DNA of 64,000 nt. Source: Atherix ibis (lineage: Eukaryota; Arthropoda; Insecta; Diptera; Athericidae). The first letter of the stretch is position 1. Each line of letters starts with the position of its first letter. The translations under genes were made by a program, and so were the position numbers. This document shows, piece after piece, positions 11,346 to 23,473 of the stretch. A model generated the notes under the pieces. It searched no databases. It saw only the letters and a program-made list of their open reading frames with translations, and had not been told where the DNA came from. The stretch is taken from positions 52,403,920 to 52,467,919 of the forward strand of contig OY282606.1 in the NCBI GenBank assembly GCA_958298945.1, in the 5' to 3' direction.

Positions 11346-11806
11346 AAGAAAGCTCCGGCATACGATATTATTACTTGCCAGATCATCCCGTGATGTCAAA
11401 GAAATTCGAAAGTCTGATATAAAATATAATGTCACGTGGTATCAATGAAAGAAAACTATTTCCAACCCATCAATATGACTTCAGAATTAAACATTCTACT
11501 TTGGACTAGGCATACCGAATCCTTCTCTGGACTAGGCATACTTACGAGGTTGAAAAAGGATTAAAGGAGATGAAAGTATGCGTAGACATTTGATAAGGTC
11601 TGGCATATAATATTTAAGTAGAATTTAAATAATACAATAGATCATGGAGGAAATTTAGAGTCAGATATGGAAATAAAAACGGAGACATAAAGGAACTTAA
11701 GGATGGGGTACCGGAGGAGAGTGTACTTGGCCCTATTCTGGACATGATACCGCAGTAATAACAACAGGCGTGTTCCTTGTGAGTGCTATTATGAAGCACC
11801 AAGTTT
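11346..11806 (+). pseudogene. Fragment of a Jockey-like non-LTR retrotransposon reverse transcriptase
   Basis: Conserved reverse-transcriptase phrases appear in the right order on the plus strand but in shifting frames. KKAPAYDIIT at 11346 corresponds to the usual KAPGYD motif. HQYDFRIKHST near 11468 matches the HQFGFR-KHST motif. FDKVWH at 11589-11606 is motif A, with its catalytic Asp. GVPEESVLGPIL at 11705-11740 corresponds to GVPQGSVLGP. DTAVITTG near 11745-11770 is the sequence just after the catalytic Asp pair, whose first part is deleted. Several internal deletions compress the domain to about 460 bases. It is long dead. Related clades (CR1, R1) share these motifs, so Jockey is the likeliest rather than certain assignment. 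Confidence 0.75.
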
Positions 11807-14200
11807 CAAAAAATTATTTTTTTTTCAATGTTTCAATTAAATATTACCAAATTATTAATTTTCAACTCTAAAAGTATTTTTTTTCGCAGGTAAAAGAAAA
11901 TGAAAAACTTACCAAAAAATTTCTTTCTGTCATTTTTCCTTTATTATTATTTTTACTATAAAAATTAGTTTTGCTTATATTTTGTTTCATACCAAAAATT
12001 TAATCCGTTTTTTATCGTGTTTTTTTCTTTTCATTAAAAAAACCACATTTATTTAAATTTATTAAACAAATTCTCAACATGCAAACTAATAAATATTGAC
12101 ATTTTAATAATACAATTTTGTAAAAATAGTTAAAAAGAAAAGTTATAAAAAAAAATTTCCTTTTTATTTTCTGTCAAAATAGTTATAATTTTCTAAAAAG
12201 AAAAACAAAATTAATTAGTTCTTGATCAAACTTATTTTAAGGGGAGATTAGCGTGTGTCCAAAAAAAAAAAAAATTATGTAAACAATAATTTTTGTATCT
12301 ATTCACTGCACGCTTAGATGTTTTGGGGATTAAAATTTGCTTAAAAGACTGTGTTTTGAAAATCTTTTGAATAGAGAACATTGATCGAAAATATCTTTGA
12401 GTAACGAAAACAGTCTAGAAAAAAATTACTTTGACAATGCTTGAAACAGTATTGCCAACATAAATGATCGAATTCAATTGGCATTTGCCAACAACAAAAA
12501 AAAATATGATTAAAACTTTTTTTTTTCTTCAAGTATGGCAAATGTGATAGCGAAATAATAGAATAAGAAAAATGATTCCATTCCAGTAATGCCAGCATAA
12601 TAATAAAAAAAAATATATACAGAAAAAGCCGCACAACTGAATCTAATTTTTTGGCGGCAATTTACCTATTTTTTTTTTATGAACAGGAGAAAAGCATTTA
12701 AAGAATAATCGAAATTGAGAACAAAAATAAATATTAAAGAAAAAATGCTGTGTAATATGGGCTTGGTTCTAAATGGGGTGGGTAGGGAGGTGGGGCAATA
12801 TAATCATCCGATCAACCGGCGTTGATGAGGCTTGGGTGTGACCCATTGAATCAACAAAATTGATTGCTTAATTTTCGTTCGATTTTTTTCTCCCTTCTTA
12901 CTAATTTCTTTTCTTCCCATATTCATTCGTATTCCTGATTATTATGCAATAATTTTTATCGTGAATATAATTTATAATAATAATTTTTTTTATATTGTAT
13001 GTTTCCGTTCCCTTTTAATTTTGAATAATTTTCAATACGCAAAATCAAGTCGTTATAATACCGCAAAATGAAAAAATTACAAAAAAATTCAATATTTCTT
13101 TTCTGTCCCTTTTGATTTTTAACCCCCAAAATCTCATTTTTTCTAACAATATTTTGACACACAAAAAAAAAAAGAATCAAGCCAGCTCAGCCAAGGAACG
13201 AAGTAATTGTACTAAATTAATTTCATATTTTATCATAAGTACACCTGGAATTATTTATGAAATTATATAAAAGAAAATAAATTAACATAATTTCATGAAT
13301 AAAATATAAGAAAAAATTCAGGCGTGTTCTTGTGCATGTGTGGGTCATATGAAAAAAATAGGGGTTGCCTTATTTTTTTGTCTGCTTTTTCCTGAAATTG
13401 TATTTGATTTTTTACATTTTTTTTGTTTATTTTTCTTTTTTTTCGGAGAGGTTTCATTTATTTTTTATTTTTTCGTACTTCCAAAAATCTAATGAATATG
13501 AATTTGGGGTAGTATATATTATTTATTATTAATTCTTTGATAAATAAATGGTAAATGTTCAAAAGTAAAAATAGAAACCTTCTAGTTTGTACTCTTGACT
13601 CAATGAATTAATTAGAAAATCGATTAGATTTCTTTCGGAAAATAGAAAAAAAATTGTTTATGGAAAATACCAAAACAAAAAACTTGATTTTATTTAATTA
13701 AAAACAGAAACCAATAAAATTCAGTATTTATCAACATTTATTTTGCTATCAGCATTTCTTAAAAATTACCAAAATTTTTATCAGTATTAATCGTGAGACA
13801 ATTTTGTAGCCAAAAATTTCAATTTACAAAAAAAAAGTTACTTTTATTGCTGCTAACTTATTGTTGTTATTTGCTGCCAATTTTTATCTTTGTGCAGCAA
13901 TAAATTGCTGCCCACTTTTATTTTCGTGCAGTCACATTTGAATTTCTAGCAATTTTATTATTTATAAAAATCCTCATCAGCATTATCTGATTAAGTTTTT
14001 CATGTTATATGAGCTTTCCTAACATTATGGTTAAAATAAAAAAAAGAAGAAACAAAATCAATCAAAATTCTCCGAAAAAAACTAAAAATTCTGTCAGCGT
14101 TTAATATAAAAACAAACAATTTTGCAATTGGAATTTTTACAATTTACAAAAAAATAGCTGCCCTCAAGTTTGCTAAGAAAATTTGCTAAAATCGAAAAAC
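11807..14200. other. AT-rich noncoding stretch
   Basis: Low-complexity DNA. A G-rich quadruplex-type motif lies at 12775-12795. Near 13850-13930 the word TTGCTGCC recurs, foreshadowing the tandem array that starts at 14201. Open frames at 12341-12634 and 12956-13180 (minus) are Phe/Ile/Lys-rich and show no protein motif. Confidence 0.6.
12775..12795 (+). other. G-quadruplex-type motif
   Basis: Four G runs of 4, 3, 3 and 4 are separated by loops of 1, 2 and 4 bases, which meets the standard pattern for an intramolecular G-quadruplex. It stands out in very AT-rich DNA. No function is implied. Confidence 0.6.
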
Positions 14201-15340
14201 TCGCTGCGAATAGTTTCAAAATAAAAAAAAAATTGTTTTGCTGCCAGTTATTTTTGGTTGATAGTAAATGTTTTCCAAAAAAAACCCGGCAGCCTTTTTC
14301 GATGAAATTATTTTGTGTCTAAAAGTTTTCATAAAATCATCAGCAATAATTTTTTTAAAATATTTCTTACGGCACTAAATTTTGCTGTCAATATTTACGA
14401 TTAAAAAACTAAATTTCTTTATATTTTTTACTGCCAAAAAAAAAATTTCAGCATTTTTTAGTACGTCTGCAGTTTTTTGTTCTAAAAGAAATTTTTTTGA
14501 AAAGAAAAACTTATAAAAAAGAAGATCAGCTTTTCTAGAAACAAGAAGGCAGCAAAAAAGAAGAAAATGTTCTCGTCGCAAACAAATAGCAAAATTCGCT
14601 GCGAATAGTTTCAAAATAAAAAAAAAACTATTTTGCTGCCAGTTATTTTTGGTTGATAGTAAATGTTTTCCAAAAAAAACCCGGCAGACTTTTTCGATGA
14701 AATTATTTTGTGTCTAAAAGTTTTCATAAAATCATCAGCAAAAATTGTTTCAAAATATTTCTTACAGCACTGAATTTTGCTGACAATATTTACAATTAAA
14801 AAACAATTTTTTTATATTTTTTACGGGCAAAAAAAATCTTTCAGTATTTTTTAGTACATCTGTGGTTTTTTGTTCTAAAAGAAATTTTTTTGAAAAGACA
14901 AACTTACATAAAAGAAGATCAGCATTTCGAGAAAAAAGAAGGCTGCAAAAAAAAAACGGTTCTCGTCGCAAAAAAAATCGAAAAACTCGCTGCAAATAGT
15001 TTCAAAATAAAAAAAAACTATTTTGCTGCCAGTTATTTTTGGTTGATAGTAAATGTTTTCCAAAAAAACCCGGCAGACTTTTTCGATGAAATTATTTTGT
15101 GTCTAAAAGTTTTCATAAAATCATCAGCAAAAATTGTCTTAGAATATTTCTTAAAGCAGTGAATTTTGCTGTCAATATTTACGATTAAAAAACTAAATTT
15201 CAAAATATTTCTTACAGCACTGAATTTTGCTGACAATATTTACGATTATACGATTAAAATATAAAATTTTTTTATATTTTTTTTATTTTTTACGGGCAAA
15301 AAAAAATATTTCAGCAATTTTTAGTGCTTGAAAAGAAAAG
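14201..15340. repeat. Tandem array, unit about 393 bp, roughly 2.8 copies
   Basis: The phrase TCGCTGCGAATAGTTTC starts at 14201 and 14596, and as TCGCTGCAAATAGTTTC at 14987, giving periods of 395 and 391. Long inner stretches are near-identical between copies, such as CCAGTTATTTTTGGTTGATA and the segment ending TTTTCATAAAATCATCAGCA. The third copy is partial. It also has a local duplication of about 60 bases at 15140-15250, in which the ATTTCTTA...GAATTTTGCTG segment occurs twice. Open frames in this region repeat with the unit and are by-products of it. Confidence 0.9.
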
Positions 15341-16910
15341 AAAAAAATTTACAGAGAAGAAGATAACTTAAAGAGTAAATCACAATTTTTAAATAAAAAC
15401 TCCAGAAAATGCTGCTGCCTATGTTTTTTGACGAACTTTTCTCTCTAAAAGATATTTTCTAGAAATGCTGTCAGCATTTTCAATTGTTTCTGTTTTTTTT
15501 TTTTTTTGGATGAAGAATGCAAAGATTTTTTAGTGCAGCCTCGTTTTTTTTTGTCAAAACTTTTTTTCATTATTTTTGTGATCGGAAAATGGCAGCAAAA
15601 TTTTCTGCACTCGCACAACTATAAGTTGTCTTACACGACCATCAATTCTAAAATTATTTATTATATTTTTTTTTATTAATATTTTTTGAAATGTTTTGCA
15701 GAAAAATTTGACAGTTTCTCTTTTTTTAAAATTGTAGCCAAAACATTGGAAAAGTTTTAACAAAATACGTGAACTTCCATTTTAATTTTGACTTGTTGAC
15801 TCCTAAAAATTCAATGATAATTTTTTTCTCACAAATCTAATAAATCAAATTGATTCCTATGGAAATTTTCTATTTTTTCTAAGTCCATTTAATTAATATC
15901 AAGAAACTGTCAAGCCGACTGTCACCATTACGCCGCCAATAATGGAATTACTTGCACGTCTCCGCTAATAAAAGTGAACAAATCAAAATTCAAATTCTTT
16001 TTGTGCTGCAACCAATAATAAACGTTGATCAGAAATTATTAAAAATGCAATCCAAGAAAAAAATCAAATAAATAAAGGGAAGTGCAATGGGGAATTTTTC
16101 GTGGTATGATCAAAAAGACGGTTTGTCTTCCTTTTTCGTATTTTCCCACAGAAATCTTAGAAAATTCCCCGCTGCCACAATCGTTGGCAGAACTAAATAC
16201 TCTTGCCTGCTCCCCACATAACAATGAACGGAAGAGAATAACTTCAGAAAATAGCATCCGTTTGTAATTTCCAATAATACCGAACCAGCGAAGGTAATTG
16301 AATACAAAATGGAACTTTTGTGTTCCGTCCCATCTGCTCTTGTCATCTATTCTCTGCTATATACGCAAAAAAAGGGAAGTACAATCACACTTTTTGGTTT
16401 TTAATTTTAATATTTCGAAAAATATTTTATTATTTTAATTGGAGGGGGGGGGGTGTAGGTTTGGTTTGGCGGAAGTTGGTTTAGATGATGAACGCTCTGC
16501 TTTGCTTTGTTTCACTTGCTCTTTTATGAGATAATGCATAAAAAATTTAATATATTTTTATTTTTTTTGGGAGTTGGTGGTGGCGTTTTGGCTCCCCTTT
16601 TCAATTTCCTTAGCATTTGAGTAACCAAAGTTTCTCTGCGTTGTCTCCTTTTATACAATAAATTAAAATAAAATTTGAGGATTGGAATGGTGGTAGTAGT
16701 TGGTGAATTGGTGAGTACTTTTCATTTTCAACAATCAAATCTGCCTAATTATCCCCTCCCCCCCCCACCCATTCTGCTCATTTTTGGAATAATATCCGAG
16801 ATAAAATGTTTTTTCATACTTTTGGGGAAAAAAATGGATTTATTCTGAAGATATTATTTTGAAAACAACAATTTTGTGGAAATTTTCAGTCTAAGAATTT
16901 AAAAAAAAAA
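15341..16910. other. AT-rich noncoding stretch with G and C runs
   Basis: Low-complexity DNA up to about 15890, then more mixed sequence. A run of ten G lies near 16443-16452, and a C-rich run at 16753-16770. Overlapping open frames on both strands at 16039-16346 show no recognisable domain. I support no gene before 16911. Confidence 0.5.
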
Positions 16911-16965
16911 ATGGCGGAAACTGCCACCCCAGGTGAGTATTTTTTGGAGGAAACTGCCACCCCAG
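16911..16965 (+). CDS. Candidate start exon with a duplicated 5' splice site
   Basis: An ATG at 16911 after a run of A opens the peptide MAETATP, then meets a consensus donor, CCCCAG|GTGAGT, with the first possible exon end at 16932. A 33 bp tandem copy repeats GGAAACTGCCACCCCAGG starting at 16949 and gives a second identical donor after 16965. The duplication keeps the frame, so either donor leaves the same phase (one base over a codon), and reading through adds 11 residues. Downstream exons are not visible. Known: perfect AG|GTGAGT donors are strong sites. Inference: this is a first coding exon of an unrecognised gene. A chance match to a donor is the main alternative. Confidence 0.35.
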
Positions 16966-16975
16966 GTGAGTATTT

Positions 16976-19900
16976 TGTTTTATAATTTGGAAAAGGTGAA
17001 AATTAAAAAAAACAAAATCCAAAATTAGAAAAAAGGGGAAGTTTTGATCTTTTTTTTTGGACTTTTGTATTCTTAGAGGTATAATCCAGTGAATCCCCTT
17101 TCAGAATCGCCTCTTTTTTATGGGAAAATATTATTTCTGCTATGAAAATTTACCAATTGTCTTACGAATAAATTTAAAAATCATATTTAAATATTGTGCC
17201 ATTCTTTCGAAATTAATAATTTGTCTGCAAGTATTTGCTTATGAGTGCACTTTTCAAAGTAAATAGTTTTTTAATAAGAAATTAGAGTTAATAAAGGAGG
17301 GATAGGGAAGGGGTTGTGTTCAAAAGAACTCAAAGTGCACATTCTATTGAAATTTTTGCACAAAGTTTTACAAAATCAAAAAATCTACATCACAACCCTT
17401 TTTATAAAACCCCCTCCCCCACTCCGCACATTCCCCTTTTAAAAAAAAAAGTTTTCTTGTAACTTTTTGTTATTTGTTGTGGAGCAAAAATTTTGCGAAA
17501 CAAAAATATCAATAAAAACTACCCTTTCTAACCATATTCTCCCCAATATCCTTAAAAGATAAAAGGAAAAAAAACTGAAAATGGCAAATGGGGATGATTT
17601 TAAAGATTGTTTTGTTGTTTTCTGCTCTTTTACAAAATGGAAAAATAGAAATGGAAATTGAATTTTTTAAAATGATATCTTCCTTGTCTCACTTCTGCCC
17701 TGTTCTCCCTTATAATATCCTTTCTGACTTTCAGACAAAGCAAAATTAAGGGCAAGAAAAAAAACAAGAAGAAGAAAAAATGGAAAATTCACTTTCAATC
17801 CTTTTTAGATCAACTTTTAGGGGCGGTGGCGTAACTACGAAAAGCTCAATTCTGACAACTTTTTATTTGTTCTCTTTGCTATGCTTTTTTATATCCTTTT
17901 TTTTTTTTGAACTGAAAAACCTTAATTAAACTTTTCAAATAAAATTGGATGCTTTTCTATACCGTTTAACCCGTTCTCTGTTCGTTTTGTATCATTAAAC
18001 TTTCCGGTTTGATTCTCTTTAATGTACCATAGAAAAGGAGTAAGGATTGGAAGAATTGGAATGAAAATAATCATTACTGAATAGGAGGAAATTTGAAAAC
18101 AGGAGTCGAACGATGTACAACCTTTTGAAGAGGATGAACCCCATTTGCTAATGATGACCTTTTTTTTTGTTGTTGTTGAAATTACACCACATAAGCCCAT
18201 ATTCCGTTCGAAAGCCATTCGTTTGATGAAGGGTTTTTGCCCCATCCAGTCAAATTGTACTTTTAAATGTGAACATGATCCGAATTGATGGATCCTAAAC
18301 TGGGAAGGTTTTTATGTATAAAATAGGTAAAATGGGAAAACAAAGAAAAATAGAAAAAATAACCCCTTTTTGGGGTATGTTTCCTTTTTTTTTTGTTGAT
18401 TTAATGGCTTTTTATTAAGATGAAAATGGGAAAAGAGAAAAAAGGTTGAAGGTGAACTAATATTTTAAGACTGGCCCGACAGTAAAAATACGAGAGAAAA
18501 AATAATCGATATCGACTAATGACTACCTGTCTACTGATTATATAAAACTACCCCTAATTGGGCTTTGCTGAAATTAGAACCCCTTCGTTCGTAACTGTAT
18601 ATTAATGAGAGAATATACACCTGTGCTGTTCGGCATTTAATTCTCGAATATGGAAAAGAAAACTCTTAAGTTTCGTCATTACACTTTTAAGTAAATAAAA
18701 CCAACTCCACACGCCTTACCACACAAAAAAAATAATATTAATAAGTCAGCTTAGGAAAATATTTCCAAAAAACTCATATTTACCTGTTTTGGCAAAAGAA
18801 TTTATTTCCTATCAACATCCCCTCACATCTTCTCAACCCCTTTTCTATCTTTCTGCAAAAATGGTGTTTAACAAGTGCTTTCCGATAAAATTCTTATCCG
18901 CCCACAGTCACTCCATTTACCCTTTCCACCCTCACATTATACCTTTTATTATATTTTAGTATTTTTGTTTTTATTTATTTTTTTTTTTGGAAGGGCGAGA
19001 GGGGTTTGTTTATGTCAGATTTTACTTTTGACAGAACATTACAATCAAAATTATGTAATCATATTTTGACTTTATTTTACTGAAGCATGCGAAGGTAAAT
19101 ATTAAATCTCGAATCTGAGTTGTGATACGTTGGAAAAAAGGAATAAAACAAACAAAAAAAATATGGCAGCCAAAGAAGAGGGCGGAAAAATTCTATTTTG
19201 AAAAACATTCTCATAAGCAGCGCCTTGTTATGCTTTTTAAATTTTTGGAAAACTTACATTTTTTATGAAACTACCTTAAAAAAATAAAGGAAGTCTGCTA
19301 CGAGAAGACAGGTTGGGATTGAGAAAAGTTCTGTACCCCCAATTCTTCGCCTTAAATTTTTCCCTAATTTTTTATATGGGAAGAGGGAAGGGGTGTAATT
19401 TTTTCTATTTCGAAATGAAATTCCGTTCATATTTTCTGTGGATATTTTTCCATTAATTCCGTTTTGCTGTCGGATTTGCATTTTGTAATTTTCTTTTTCA
19501 ATAATTTCTTTCACAAGTGGAAAATTTTAAGGGTGAATTAATTATTTCCGTTTTGTTAATATGCCTACGGATTTGCATTTTGGTAATTTTCCTTTTAATA
19601 ATTTGATTTTCACCTTACTTAATTGGTTAAGTGTGTGCACATTAATATAGTTTTTTTTTCCAATTATTAAGGAACTTATTTTGGGAGTTGCTGTAACTTG
19701 CCATAAAAAAGCCGAGTTTGCAATTAGAAAAAAAAATATATAAAAAACAAATCAATAAAATATAATAAATCCAAATCAAATCCTTTTTTGATAGTAAAAG
19801 TGGAATTATAAATAAAACTCAGCCAATTTTTCTGAATTATTTTCGGCTTTAATTTTGTAAATGTCATCGGAAAAGTCTAAAAAAAATTAATTTCACACTA

Positions 19901-21129
19901 AAAATCGGTCGTAAATATTAGAAAAATTATTTTTAAGGGTTCTGTCTTGTTTTTCATTTAATAAAAAATATTTTCGATTGAGAAAGTTGACCTGCCAAAA
20001 ACTGCTTCTAGTCAGACAAAACCGACCACAAAATATTTTTGCTTAAAAGGTAATATTTTAAACAAGGCAAATTGTTCGAGACCATGTTAAAAGGACACCC
20101 TGAAAAATTAATATAATTGCGTCTTTTTGAATGTAAGTACAAAAATTATTAACAAAAATTGACTGGAGACATGATAATTGCAGTAACAATATTTTGTTCA
20201 GTGCTAAGCAAAGCTGATTTTTTTTGGTTAAGTTAAAGTTTTCCTTTTTTCAACACCAACAAAAAATAACTGAAGCAATGCTGCATATGCATTTATAAGG
20301 AAAAAAATTCGAATTGTTTAAAAAAGTGCTTCCCATTTTAAATTTAGAAAAAATGATTGGAGCAAAGCAGATCTGAACATTTCAATTTTCTTATGCTAAA
20401 GGTCAGTTTTTTGTATATATCTTTTGTTAGTTCACAAAAACACGTGATCATAATTAATAATTTAAGAGAAAAAAGAGTTTTGCTCAGAGCTGAACCAAGA
20501 ACGGTGAAAAAAATTGTTCAGACGATAAATTTGCTCATTTTGCTTAGCAAAATTAAAAGTGCAAATCGTTGCAAAAGTCTAAATATAATTTTTAATTATT
20601 GTTTTCTGTTTCTAGTGTAAAACTGAAAATAATTGCAGCTTTGAGCAAAAAAAATTTGCTCATAGCTCAAGTAAATGGAATATTTTGCTCTAAAAATTTT
20701 TTTTTTTCTTAAATTATATCGCTAATGAAGTTTGTAGTAAAAAATACTAACATTTTTAATTGCGTTGAGCAAAATTTAAGTCTTTAAATATTTTTTAATT
20801 ATATTCGGACCATTAAAATATGCTCAGACTTGAGTGAAACTAAAAATTTGCTTTGAAATTTAATTGTTCATTAAAGATTTTTCTTTTTTTTTTAATGTAA
20901 TTTTTGATTCAGAATGAAAAATAAATATTTTACTTACAGCAAGTCCAGTAAAAAATATTTCCTTAGACCCCAAAGATTTTAACAAGACAAGTAGTCTTAA
21001 ACCGAAGTCCAGAATTTAATGTTAATTTAAAAAAATCCAAGAACAAAATTTGCCCGAAGCATTAAAATTAGCTTAGAGTTTAGAAAAATTATTTAAAAAA
21101 AAATTGCTGAGAATTCAGCAAAACTGAAA
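16976..21129. other. Noncoding stretch, first part with more G/C runs
   Basis: From 17.0 to 19.6 kb the DNA is mixed, with G-rich and C-rich patches; from 19.6 kb it becomes A/T-rich. Several open frames (17922-18245 minus, 19263-19514 minus, 20357-20620 plus) show no recognisable domain. From about 20640 the word GAGCAAAA recurs in both orientations, leading into two palindromes at 21.13-21.27 kb. If 16911-16965 is a real exon, this stretch would be intron. Confidence 0.45.
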
Positions 21130-21133
21130 AACT

Positions 21134-21184
21134 TTTTTTTCAGTACTTTAAGCAAAATATTTTTGCTCAAAGCACTGAAAAAAA
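21134..21184. repeat. Imperfect palindrome built on AGCAAAATATTTTTGCT
   Basis: The left arm TTTTTTCAGTACTTTAAGC pairs with the right arm GCTCAAAGCACTGAAAAAA with few mismatches around the centre near 21159. The outer poly-T and poly-A continue the pairing. A second palindrome of the same design follows at 21227-21270, so the two probably share an origin. Confidence 0.7.
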
Positions 21185-21226
21185 TGTTTTACAGTTTTGT
21201 AATTACAGTGCTTCTTTTTTTCAGAA

Positions 21227-21270
21227 ATTACATTGCTTTGAGCAAAATATTTTGCTCAATGCACTGTAAT
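21227..21270. repeat. Near-perfect 44 bp palindrome
   Basis: The centre is a perfect 20-base palindrome, TGAGCAAAATATTTTGCTCA, at 21239-21258. Arms extend to about 22 bases each with two mismatches. A further AATTACAGTGC at 21200-21210 is inverted as GCACTGTAATT just after the centre, allowing alternative foldings. It could be the relic of a small foldback element. Confidence 0.8.
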
Positions 21271-23404
21271 TTCAACAGGATTATTTGGGGTAAAATTTTT
21301 TTTTTGCAGAAAATGTTTTTCTCACAACAAATATCCAAAACAATATGAATATTTATCCACAAAAAAGGCAAAATTTCTTTTAAATAAAAAGAAAGATTTT
21401 TTTTACAAATCCGAGAGGAAACCCACAGTGCCTTGTTGCTTCAACAACTTCACTTTTGTTGCTCATTATTGAATTTAAATACGGCTATTCACCCAAGCAC
21501 GCTATTTAACATTTTTAATGCTCAGCCATACCGGTTTTCCGGTACTTGTCACGTGGCAGCCTTTTTTCTTCCCCCTTCCCCTACATTAAAACTGTTCTAC
21601 AAAATCTCCATTGTACCTATTTTGGTTGGTTATGACCATCGAAACCAAGAGTCATTCTCGTGTTTACAATTTCCACAACAAATCGACGCCATTCGCCGCC
21701 GACAAACACGGGTAGCGCCAGCTCCTAATCGTTACTCGTGAAGGAACGGCAAAATACAGCGATTACGAGCATTTTCTGGCCCATCAATAAAAAATGTTTT
21801 ACGTAATCAATTGTAAATACTCCAATGGCGTTTGTTTTTGGTTTTTTTTTTTTGTAGCTGAGGTGTTAGAACGTGTGCTGGAACGTATTTAAGTTCTTAT
21901 TCAATTGGGTCCGCACCGAGCTCATGACGTCTGTTTCGTTTTGGGGGCAAATATTACAAATTCTGTGAGTTTAGGGGCACGAGTTCTCTGTTTACTAAAT
22001 AGTCATGAGTCGTTTCCCAAAACACATGCTTAATGCCGACTGATAATCAATTAGAAACTTTAAATAAAAACTAAAAAAAAAAATTAAAATTGAAAAACAA
22101 AAACCTCCGAACCAAAACGTTTGTTTGGACAGAAAGTAGGGACAAGTCCCTTTGGGGGAAAAAACCTGAATACCATCAGAATTTCCAAAAGTGAATGGCA
22201 CTCGAAGAGGAATGCATTTTCAACAAGCTGATTGGCTGCACTTTTTTAATCCGAAATAAATTAAATCGGAATTAATCGGGATTTGTTCAAAACGACTTTG
22301 AGTACTTTAAAAATAGTTTAAGCATTTTCGGTACCAATACGAAGAGCAGAGTATATATCACAAAACGAAACGATTGACTATAAAGAGAGGGCAACAGTGT
22401 AAGGGGGAAAAAGAGTACCACTTAGTTGAGGAACGGTTTGAAAAATCTGAGGTCTTAAATTAAATATTCTTTCATATTATGACTAAAGTATTCCGGCGAG
22501 ATTAAGGAGATGTTTATGGAAAGCGTAAAGAAAAATTCCTCTCATATATCAACTCGGAAATGGATTAAATATATTCAAACCCCTCTCTCTCTCTCTCTCT
22601 CTTCTTGTTTCTTAGAAGATGTCGCCTTCTCCCAATTCAATTCTTCTAATTTATTTCCAATGATTACACAGCCATAGTTCTTTAGTTTTATTTATTGATG
22701 AACAAATGGTTAAGGAGGGGTAGTCAACGTTCAATTGAATCTGAATCTAAATCCCCAATAGACCTAAAGAGGAGGATGTAAAAAATTCTACTTCAACATT
22801 TTTAGGTTCCCTCTCAAAAGAAGTCCTTAGTAGAAGAGAGGAACAAGACTTTATTATTTATTGTAAATTTCATAAATTCATATTGCTTACACATGGAGTT
22901 CTTTATCATCAATTGACAAATTTATGTTCTTAGAAAAATGAAAAATAAAAACAGCGTGGATTGGTTGAAAAGAATTTCTGATTAGGACCTCTTCTGGTCA
23001 AAAATGGTTTTTTCTAAATTATATACTTTTCTTCAAAGAAAGCGCAATAATAAAAAAAATTTCTTTTAGTAAAACTTTGTAAATGAATTAGCAAAATCGA
23101 AACATTCCTTTTAGAAAAAGTCTTTTTTATAAAAATTATTGAAAAATTTTGTAAAAATTAATGTTTTCAAGTAAAAATAAAATATTTATTTAAAAAAAAA
23201 TTCTTATCAGTTCAGTTGTTGTTATGGAAAAGTTTTTAAATCAAAAAAAAATCCTTTTAGAAAATATTTGCTAAAGATATCCTTTATATAAAAATGTGAA
23301 TATATAAAAATTCGTTAAAATCCCTTTTTTTCTCATATAAACTAAAGGAAAATTGTTTTAAAACTAAAGAATTTCTGAACAAATGCCAAAGAGAAAAGTA
23401 ACTA
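21271..23404. other. Noncoding stretch with one more complex block
   Basis: The block at about 21430-21800 has higher complexity and includes a CACGTG E-box at 21550-21555. It has a plus-strand open frame (21433-21741) without recognisable domains. A CT microsatellite lies at 22583-22602. From 22.9 to 23.4 kb the DNA is A/T-rich again with no gene. Confidence 0.5.
22583..22602. repeat. (CT)n microsatellite
   Basis: About ten uninterrupted CT units. Simple-sequence repeats of this length are common and often length-variable. Confidence 0.9.
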
Positions 23405-23473
23405 TTGGATTGTCCAGAAAGTAATTTCGTTTCTTTTTATAGAAGATGATTTTTTTTTATAGTGAATTAATAT

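Noticed and set aside
16039..16346. Three overlapping frames on both strands
   Set aside because: Mutually exclusive, no motif, no codon bias; none can be preferred.
16682..16710. ATGGTGGTAG... frame running into TTG|GTGAGT
   Set aside because: Only eight codons of Val/Gly from a GGTGG-type repeat and a poorer exon side of the donor than at 16932.
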